Assembly: GCA_902782985.1 (NCBI GenBank)
Contig: CACZPC010000237.1
Coordinates: 1 to 10,803, forward strand
DNA length: 10,803 nucleotides
DNA from: Oscillospiraceae bacterium
Lineage (GTDB): Bacteria > Bacillota > Clostridia > Saccharofermentanales > Saccharofermentanaceae
Direction: 5' to 3'
This document shows positions 6,257 to 10,803 of the stretch, in pieces; within the stretch, counting starts at the first letter, position 1; the number at the start of each line of letters is the position of its first letter. The position numbers were made by a program, and so were the translations under genes. Under the pieces are notes generated by a model, which searched no databases, was not told where the DNA came from, and worked only from the letters and a program-made list of their open reading frames with translations.

Positions 6257-8401
6257 ATGATGCAGTTAAAGAAGGCAGTTACAGAAGGTGTGATGCGCCA
6301 TCGGCTTGGGCGCGTTATCTTATTGTCTGTCCTTGGAATACTTCTTAATATACTGGGTTCCAATGTAGCCGAGGTGACCGGACTTCCGATATATCTTGAC
6401 TCTATAGGAACAGTACTTATAGCTGCTATGAGCGGTTCGCTCCCGGGTGTGGCAGTAGGATTCTTTACCAATATCTTCAAGATCTTTACATCCGGATTCT
6501 CTTCCATATATTACGGTGTCATCAATGTTCTTATAGCCTTACTGACTTCTTATCTTTCCAAAAGGGGTTTCTTTCAAAAGCTGTATAAGACATTGGTCGC
6601 GGTCCTTGCTCTTGCCTTTGTAGGAGGAGGTATCGGATCGGTACTTACCTGGTTTCTGTTCGGGTTTGCCAATGAAGGCATAACGGCATCTTTGGCCAAG
6701 AAGATCTATGAATCTTCTTCGATGTCTTTATTTGTTTCTCAGTTCCTGGCGGATTATTCGATAGATGTTATCGATAAGCTTATCACGGTAGTCATCGTAT
6801 TTATTATCATCAAGGTACTGCCGAATAAGATAGAGGAGCGGTTCAGATATGACGGATGGCAGCAAAGGCCGATCCCGGATGATATCATCTTTGCCATGAA
6901 TAAAGGCGGCGTACGCAGGATCTCTCTTCGTACCAAGATACTGCTCCTTCTTACGGTAGCCTCATTGCTGGTGGCGATAGTCGCGGTGCTTATAGGTTAC
7001 TTCCTTTTTAAGAGAGCGACCATAGATGATCATACGGTGTTGGGAGAAGGTGTTGCTCGTCTTGCGGCAGATGTGATAGACGGAAACAGAGTTGATGAGT
7101 ATTTGACAGAAGGAGAGAACGCAGAAGGATATAGGGAAACAGAAGAAGTCCTTTACAGATTAAGGGACGGATCTCCCGATATCAAATATGTCTATGTCTA
7201 CAAGATCGAAGAAGACGGTTGCCATGTCGTATTTGATCTTGATGTCGAGGGCGAAGAAGAGGCGGCACAGCCCGGTGAAGTCATTCCTTTCGATGAGGGA
7301 TTCAGTGAATATATCCCGTCACTCTTAAAAGGAGAGAAGATACCTTCAGTTATCACCAATGATTCATATGGCTGGCTTCTTACGGCTTATGCTCCGGTGT
7401 ATGATTCAGATGGGCATTGTGTATGTTATGCAGCTGCAGATATATCGATGACGCAGCTTGTTACGGAATCTCATTCATTTCTTGCCAAGCAGATATCTCT
7501 GTTTACCGGATTCTTCATCCTTGTTATGGCAGTAGGACTCTGGCTTGCCGATTACGGAATAATCTACCCCGTTAATTCCATGGCATTTACGGCTAAAGCC
7601 TTTGCATATAACAGCGAGGAAGTAATGGAGGAGAATGTCGATCAGATAAAAAAGCTCGATATCCACACAGGTGATGAGATAGAAAATCTGTACGGAGCTT
7701 TTACCAAGACGACTGCCGACAGTATGGAATATGTTCAGGACATAAGAAGTAAGACGGAGATGATCGCCAAGATGCAAAGCGGACTAATCTTCGTTTTGGC
7801 GGATATGGTAGAGAACAGGGATAAAGTTACAGGCGATCATATCAAGAAAACTTCGGCTTATGTCGAGCTTATCGGTAAGAAACTGAAGGAAAGAGGACTG
7901 TATACCGATTATGTAACGGATGAATATATTGAATACTTAAGAGACTCCGCACCTCTTCATGATGTAGGTAAGATAACTATATCTGATCTCATCCTTAATA
8001 AGAACGGAAAGCTTACCGATGAGGAATATGCCATCATGAAGAGCCATACGTCAGCTGGTCGAAAGGTTATCGAGCAGGTTATGGAGAAAGTGCCGGATTC
8101 GCAGTATCTGAGGATGGCTGCCAATATGGCTAATTTCCATCATGAGAGATGGGACGGTACGGGATATCCCGAAGGCAGGAAAGGAGACGAGATACCTCTT
8201 TCGGCCAGGATAATGACCATAGCTGACGTATTCGATGCTCTCGTATCACGAAGAAGCTATAAAGAGCCGTTTACTTTTGATCAGGCCATGAAGATGATAG
8301 AGGAAGGTGCTGGAACACACTTTGATCCCGTTATAGCAAAGGTATTTGTAGAATCTTGGGATGACGTAAAGAAGATCGCCGATGATTTTTCCGAAGATTG
8401 A
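6257..8401 (+). CDS. Membrane-bound HD-GYP cyclic-di-GMP phosphodiesterase with ECF S-component-like and Cache sensor domains
   Basis: The 714-residue product has four parts. Residues 18-190 form a multi-helix membrane domain with VTGLPIYLDSIGTVLIAA (40-57) and the following Gly-rich helices, resembling substrate-binding S components of ECF vitamin transporters. After a helix at 226-251, residues 252-405 form an extracytoplasmic Cache-like sensor with the typical YAPVYDSDG and ADIS segments. After the helix at 412-430 comes a HAMP-like linker (TGDEIENLYGAF, 471-482). Residues 505-705 are an HD-GYP domain: His568-Asp569, His597, His628-His629, the GYP triad at 636-638, and DVFDAL with Asp660. 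All expected metal and signature residues are present, so hydrolysis of cyclic-di-GMP is likely. GAGGG (6246-6250) is a fair Shine-Dalgarno six bases before the ATG; the adjacent ATG at 6260 is an alternative. The stop codon overlaps the promoter of the next leader. Confidence 0.92.
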   Translation: MMQLKKAVTEGVMRHRLGRVILLSVLGILLNILGSNVAEVTGLPIYLDSIGTVLIAAMSGSLPGVAVGFFTNIFKIFTSGFSSIYYGVINVLIALLTSYLSKRGFFQKLYKTLVAVLALAFVGGGIGSVLTWFLFGFANEGITASLAKKIYESSSMSLFVSQFLADYSIDVIDKLITVVIVFIIIKVLPNKIEERFRYDGWQQRPIPDDIIFAMNKGGVRRISLRTKILLLLTVASLLVAIVAVLIGYFLFKRATIDDHTVLGEGVARLAADVIDGNRVDEYLTEGENAEGYRETEEVLYRLRDGSPDIKYVYVYKIEEDGCHVVFDLDVEGEEEAAQPGEVIPFDEGFSEYIPSLLKGEKIPSVITNDSYGWLLTAYAPVYDSDGHCVCYAAADISMTQLVTESHSFLAKQISLFTGFFILVMAVGLWLADYGIIYPVNSMAFTAKAFAYNSEEVMEENVDQIKKLDIHTGDEIENLYGAFTKTTADSMEYVQDIRSKTEMIAKMQSGLIFVLADMVENRDKVTGDHIKKTSAYVELIGKKLKERGLYTDYVTDEYIEYLRDSAPLHDVGKITISDLILNKNGKLTDEEYAIMKSHTSAGRKVIEQVMEKVPDSQYLRMAANMANFHHERWDGTGYPEGRKGDEIPLSARIMTIADVFDALVSRRSYKEPFTFDQAMKMIEEGAGTHFDPVIAKVFVESWDDVKKIADDFSED

Positions 8402-8426
8402 TTTAGATCGATGCATTTGATATAAT
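8398..8426 (+). promoter_or_regulatory. Promoter of the MFS leader transcript
   Basis: TTGATT (8398-8403) and a perfect TATAAT (8421-8426) are separated by 17 bases. The -35 box overlaps the stop codon of the HD-GYP gene. Transcription should start near 8433, a few bases before element 1 of the leader at 8440, giving a leader of roughly 180 bases ahead of the MFS start codon. Confidence 0.75.
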
Positions 8427-8443
8427 ATGGCAAACTTTTGAAA

Positions 8444-8447
8444 GGGG
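8444..8447 (+). promoter_or_regulatory. Shine-Dalgarno site of the leader ORF
   Basis: AAAGGGG (8441-8447) precedes the leader ATG with eight bases between GGGG and the start codon. The whole site lies in element 1 of helix 1:2, so translation of the leader and that helix compete. Confidence 0.55.
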
Positions 8448-8455
8448 CGCAGAAT

Positions 8456-8542
8456 ATGTATTGGATAACGACTAATATTCAGCTTATGAACGGTTATTAC
8501 AATGCTTCCGACAGGGTCAGTGCGCCCTTTTTCGGAAAATAA
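8456..8542 (+). CDS. Short leader ORF (28 codons) upstream of the MFS gene
   Basis: ATG at 8456 to TAA at 8540-8542 encodes 28 residues beginning MYWITTNIQL and ending APFFGK. It has a recognisable Shine-Dalgarno (AAAGGGG) and a strong promoter just upstream. The peptide is rich in aromatic residues and Asn, has no signal peptide or long hydrophobic stretch, and resembles nothing I recognise. Codons 20 to 26 overlap RNA element 2 of the leader, and the stop lies in the loop of helix 2:3. This position suggests that ribosome progress along it, rather than the peptide product, is what matters, as in leader peptides of inducible resistance genes. That is inference; chance occurrence of a 28-codon frame is possible. 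Confidence 0.55.
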   Translation: MYWITTNIQLMNGYYNASDRVSAPFFGK

Positions 8543-8575
8543 ATAAGATATTCCCATTCTGAAAAAGACGTCCTG

Positions 8576-8609
8576 ACTCCTTTGAACCATTCGGTAATAA
8601 GGAGTTTTT
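8576..8609 (+). terminator. Hairpin hiding the MFS ribosome-binding site, with a U-tract (attenuator or terminator)
   Basis: ACTCCTT (8576-8582) pairs with AAGGAGT (8599-8605). An inner ACC/GGT stem (8586-8588, 8593-8595) is capped by ATTC. Five T residues (8605-8609) follow. The stem is only moderately GC-rich, so it may end transcription weakly. More certainly it sequesters AAGGAG, the ribosome-binding site of the MFS gene seven bases before its ATG. Its 5' arm is shared with helix 2:3. Confidence 0.55.
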
Positions 8610-8611
8610 AT

Positions 8612-9700
8612 ATGGAACAGATCAAGAAACAGCTTCGCAGATTATATGCATATAACCTGCTGGGCAACTTATCGATAGCGGGAGCTGCTTGGGTGCTCCT
8701 GCTCATATCGCAGGGCTTTACGATATTTGAAGTGGGTCTCTTTGAGACTGTTTTTCATGCGGTAAGCCTTATGGCGGAAATACCTTCAGGAATGTTTGCG
8801 GATGTATTCGGCAGGAAGAAGAGCCTTCTGGTATCTTGCGTATGTTCGATAGTATCCTCGCTTGTCAGGATATTGTTCGTAAGCTTTCCCGGAGTGTGCA
8901 TTTCGATAGCGTTCTCGGCATTTACGTATAACTTCGCCAGCGGTTCTGATTCTGCTATAGCTTACGATACTTTGCTGGAGCATGATAAGAAGGATATGTA
9001 CGACGGATATATATCCAAGCAGACAATGATCTACAGAGTAGCAAACGGAGCGGCGACTCTTGCCGCAGGTCTTGCAGTAATGCTGGGTAATACAAAGGCG
9101 CAGATGATAAGTATCGGCATAAGTCTTGTTCAGATCGCTATAGTGTCAGGTCTTATGGAGAATAAAGTAATTACAAAGAACAATGATAAGACACTTATAA
9201 GGAAGGTACGTGAATGCTATGAGGAGAGCTTTAGATTCTTAAGGGGGAATAAGAAGGTTGCAGGTCTTATATTCCGCAATGCACTTGTGGGGGCGGTAGA
9301 TGTGCTGCTGTTATTCTTTCTTCAGGCAAGGCTTCCGCTGGCGGGTGTTAAGGATTGGGTCCTCGGGCCTCTGCTCTTTGTTATGTCGGTAGGAGGTATC
9401 GTCGGAGCCGCATTATCGGTAAAGGTCAAGACATGGCCTATGAAGAGGATATTCTTATTGTCCTTCGTGACAGTAACTCTCGGCTTCATGGCGAATTTTA
9501 CCGGAGTGGCCTTGATCATGACGGCAGGGGGCTTTATGGCAGCTTTTGCGGACGATCTTATCCAGATCAGATCTGATGTTGAGCTTAATAGCATAGTCCC
9601 TCCGGCTCAAAGAGCTACACTTATATCAGTAAATTCATGGTGCTTCTCGGTCGTGATGATAGTCATGTCACCTCTGGCGGGTGTTATATTCTCCATCTGA
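8612..9700 (+). CDS. MFS transporter (efflux type), apparently lacking helix 12
   Basis: The 362-residue product is a major facilitator superfamily inner-membrane transporter. The motif A loop between helices 2 and 3 is clear (FADVFGRKKSLL, residues 62-73), preceded by AEIPSG, as in the drug-export branch with an EIP-G signature. About eleven helices can be placed (approximate spans 13-33, 42-62, 70-90, 93-112, 136-158, 163-182, 217-238, 250-270, 277-293, 295-313, 337-361). The protein ends inside or just after helix 11, whereas relatives usually have about 390-410 residues and twelve helices. The start is ATG 8612, set by AAGGAG at 8599-8604; an in-frame TTG at 8582 lies inside the regulatory hairpin. 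The leader suggests inducible expression. The substrate is not evident; antibiotic or peptide export is a guess from the leader. Confidence 0.85.
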   Translation: MEQIKKQLRRLYAYNLLGNLSIAGAAWVLLLISQGFTIFEVGLFETVFHAVSLMAEIPSGMFADVFGRKKSLLVSCVCSIVSSLVRILFVSFPGVCISIAFSAFTYNFASGSDSAIAYDTLLEHDKKDMYDGYISKQTMIYRVANGAATLAAGLAVMLGNTKAQMISIGISLVQIAIVSGLMENKVITKNNDKTLIRKVRECYEESFRFLRGNKKVAGLIFRNALVGAVDVLLLFFLQARLPLAGVKDWVLGPLLFVMSVGGIVGAALSVKVKTWPMKRIFLLSFVTVTLGFMANFTGVALIMTAGGFMAAFADDLIQIRSDVELNSIVPPAQRATLISVNSWCFSVVMIVMSPLAGVIFSI

Positions 9701-9713
9701 TCCGGCGGGATCA
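9698..9713 (+). terminator. Weak hairpin after the MFS gene
   Basis: TGATCC pairs with GGATCA around a GGCG loop, starting in the stop codon of the MFS gene. There is only a short, interrupted T-run downstream (GTTTC at about 9722), so efficient intrinsic termination is doubtful. Confidence 0.3.
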
Positions 9714-9743
9714 TTCGGCCCGTTTCATAAGATGTAATAGGAT

Positions 9744-9758
9744 GTGTCATATTGACAC
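9744..9758. promoter_or_regulatory. Perfect 6-3-6 inverted repeat, likely operator of the regulator gene
   Basis: GTGTCATATTGACAC is a perfect inverted repeat with a 3-base centre and overlaps the -35 box at 9752-9757. Its size and position fit a dimeric helix-turn-helix repressor site. The downstream XRE-type protein is the obvious candidate for autoregulation, but nothing in the sequence proves the pairing. Confidence 0.55.
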
Positions 9759-9779
9759 TTCATAGTATGTTTACATAAT
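9752..9779 (+). promoter_or_regulatory. Promoter of the HTH-receiver regulator operon
   Basis: A perfect TTGACA (9752-9757) and CATAAT (9774-9779) are spaced by 16 bases. Transcription should start near 9786. That excludes the in-frame GTG at 9781 as a start from this promoter and leaves a leader of about 50 bases before the ATG at 9835. Confidence 0.7.
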
Positions 9780-9834
9780 AGTGAAGTCTTATTTATCTAA
9801 TTCGGGTATATTCATAATATCGGAGGTATGGCTT

Positions 9835-10434
9835 ATGAGCTTGACTATTGCGGAAGCTCTTCGCAAACTGCGGATGGAGCGCGGATTATCCCAACAGCAA
9901 TTAGCCGATATGCTCTTTGTAGACAGATCGAGTATAGCCAGTTGGGAAAGCGGAAGACGAAGTCCCGATGCAGCTTTTATCTCTAAGCTTGCAGATATTC
10001 TTAAAGTAGATGTTGAAAAACTCTTTAATAATGTTGAAGAAGATGATTCGTCGAAGACCTGTGCGATACTTATAGACGATGAGAAGATAATCTTAAGAGG
10101 CGGATTGCCGGTACTTGAGCGTGTTATGCCGGATTGTGTCGTAAGAGGGTTCAGTAATCCGCTTGAAGCCTTGGATTTTTCCAGAAGTACAAGGGTAGAT
10201 CTGGCTTTTATCGATATCGAGATGGGAAAGTTCAGCGGTCTTGATATATGTCAGGAGCTTATATCGATCAATCCTAAGATAAATGTCATATATCTTACGT
10301 CTCACGCAGACTATGCCTTTGATGCGTGGGCTACCGGGGCTTGCGGATTCATGCTCAAACCTTTGACTCCTGAAGGTATACGTAATCAGTTCCCCTTCCT
10401 TCGATATCCCGTTAAAGGGCTTGCAAGACTATGA
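9835..10434 (+). CDS. XRE-type HTH / response-regulator receiver fusion
   Basis: The start is ATG 9835, eight bases after GGAGG (9822-9826). The 199-residue cytoplasmic protein has an N-terminal XRE-family helix-turn-helix (residues 4-60, with GLSQQQLADMLFVDRSSIASWESGRRSPD) and a C-terminal receiver domain (about 75-190). The receiver has the acidic pair Asp81-Asp82, probable phospho-acceptor Asp127 in FIDIEMG, Thr155 and Lys175 in MLKPLTP. All are canonical, so phosphorylation by a kinase is likely. The order is the reverse of ordinary response regulators, whose DNA-binding domain follows the receiver. The next gene overlaps by ATGA (10431-10434) and encodes a membrane protein likely to be the partner sensor. 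The upstream inverted repeat suggests autoregulation. The protein ends soon after the receiver, so no further output domain is present. Confidence 0.9.
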   Translation: MSLTIAEALRKLRMERGLSQQQLADMLFVDRSSIASWESGRRSPDAAFISKLADILKVDVEKLFNNVEEDDSSKTCAILIDDEKIILRGGLPVLERVMPDCVVRGFSNPLEALDFSRSTRVDLAFIDIEMGKFSGLDICQELISINPKINVIYLTSHADYAFDAWATGACGFMLKPLTPEGIRNQFPFLRYPVKGLARL

Positions 10435-10803
10435 TATCCTTGGCGTCAGCGATTAATATCTCTATCTCTGTGTCAGGATTGGCAATAGCGATCCTGGGAC
10501 TTATACAGTCGATATCTTCAAGAAAGATGGAAGGATGGAACAGAAAATTCTTTATAATCCTGTTCCTGATAATGACTGTCTATATAGGTAGCGTGCTGGC
10601 TTATTCTATCTCCTCGTCTTTGGGTACCGGCGGAAATCTATATGTCTCTGAGATCTCCATGTTCATACAATCACTCTCGTCATTTCTGTTAGTGCCGATG
10701 CTGGCTTTGCTGGTGCGGCATTTTATTAGGGGGAATTACTCTTACAGAAGGGCGGATAAGTGCATATATATAGTTATCATCGTCTTTTTTACGGTGGTTT
10801 ATA
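10431..10803 (+). CDS. Membrane protein, N-terminal part; probable sensor kinase partner (3' end outside window)
   Basis: ATG at 10431 overlaps the regulator stop codon (ATGA), and the frame stays open to the window end: 124 complete codons. At least three hydrophobic segments are visible (roughly residues 6-24, 40-61 and 81-101) and a fourth begins at about 114, with short basic loops such as RKMEGWNRK and RRADK. This is a multi-helix membrane domain. The overlap implies translational coupling, consistent with only a weak AAAGGG upstream. Being coupled to a receiver-containing regulator, it is probably the N-terminal sensor of a histidine kinase with 6-7 helices, but no kinase domain is visible here, so that role is inference from context. 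Confidence 0.8.
   Translation, partial: MISLASAINISISVSGLAIAILGLIQSISSRKMEGWNRKFFIILFLIMTVYIGSVLAYSISSSLGTGGNLYVSEISMFIQSLSSFLLVPMLALLVRHFIRGNYSYRRADKCIYIVIIVFFTVVY

Larger units (their letters stand above)
8440..8611 (+). promoter_or_regulatory. Candidate attenuator leader with three mutually exclusive RNA helices
   Basis: Three pairings can be read directly. Helix 1:2 joins 8440-8450 to 8522-8532, 11 contiguous pairs with two G-U, and hides the ribosome-binding site of the leader ORF. Helix 2:3 joins 8514-8520 to 8573-8579, 8522-8524 to 8569-8571 and 8527-8533 to 8561-8567: 17 pairs with one mismatch and one small internal loop, plus GGAA (8534-8537) with TTCC (8551-8554) near the apex. 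Helix 3:4 joins ACTCCTT (8576-8582) to AAGGAGT (8599-8605) and covers the MFS ribosome-binding site. Each helix excludes the next. A ribosome held early on the leader ORF would block 1, permit 2:3 and free the MFS ribosome-binding site. A ribosome near the leader stop, or none, would favour 3:4. The mechanism is inferred from the pairing. A riboswitch is the alternative. Confidence 0.6.

Noticed and set aside
8465..8495. Two ACGR sequences (ACGA near 8468, ACGG near 8490), as in guanidine-II (mini-ykkC) riboswitch loops
   Set aside because: That motif needs two short GC-rich hairpins with ACGR as tetraloops. Here the flanking bases pair poorly and ACGA would sit in a seven-base loop.
8582..8611. 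TTG at 8582 as start of the MFS protein
   Set aside because: It lies inside the regulatory hairpin without its own Shine-Dalgarno, and AAGGAG points to ATG 8612.
9781..9834. GTG at 9781 as start of the HTH-receiver protein
   Set aside because: It lies before the predicted transcription start and has no Shine-Dalgarno; GGAGG at 9822-9826 points to ATG 9835.

Overview
The window looks like a chromosomal segment of a Gram-positive Clostridia member, most likely related to Lachnospiraceae or a similar gut/rumen lineage. The grounds are moderate GC by eye, strong Shine-Dalgarno sites (AGGAG, GGAGG), sigma-A type promoters (TTGACA/TAAAAT, TTGATT/TATAAT), lipoprotein signal peptides with a Cys lipobox on solute-binding proteins, and family variants typical of clostridia. 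The assignment is by impression only. There are no rRNA or tRNA genes, insertion sequences, CRISPR arrays or phage genes.

Layout. (1) Positions 1-2427 hold the 3' part of a large DUF4011/DUF3320-type superfamily 1 helicase with a C-terminal Vsr-like (MTES_1575) nuclease domain. It is followed after 12 bases by ung (2440-3114), a family 1 uracil-DNA glycosylase. (2) A MATE-family exporter (3106-4506, minus strand) converges on ung and overlaps its 3' end. (3) A divergent intergenic region carries a textbook promoter with a Fur/Zur-like 15-bp operator on its -10 box. It precedes a metal-binding ABC-type lipoprotein (4633-5595) and a second small lipoprotein (5615-6169) with a Cys-Cys OB-like domain. 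No permease or ATPase for the binding protein lies in the window. (4) Positions 6257-8401 encode a membrane HD-GYP cyclic-di-GMP phosphodiesterase with an ECF S-component-like membrane domain and a Cache sensor. (5) Positions 8398-8611 form an unusual leader: its own promoter, a 28-codon ORF and three mutually exclusive RNA helices, ahead of an MFS exporter gene (8612-9700). (6) A promoter with a perfect 6-3-6 inverted repeat precedes an XRE-HTH/receiver fusion regulator (9835-10434). This overlaps by ATGA a membrane-protein gene running off the right edge (10431-10803), probably its sensor kinase.

The most interesting region is 8440-8611. The RNA can fold as 1:2, 2:3 or 3:4 helices, with element 1 at the leader-ORF ribosome-binding site and element 4 at the MFS ribosome-binding site. 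This is the layout of a ribosome-mediated attenuator, as known for inducible resistance genes, and I do not recognise the leader peptide. Other points worth attention are the Hhe-like helicase-nuclease next to ung, the orphan metal-binding lipoprotein pair under a Fur-like box, the S-component/Cache/HD-GYP fusion and the reversed-order HTH-receiver regulator.
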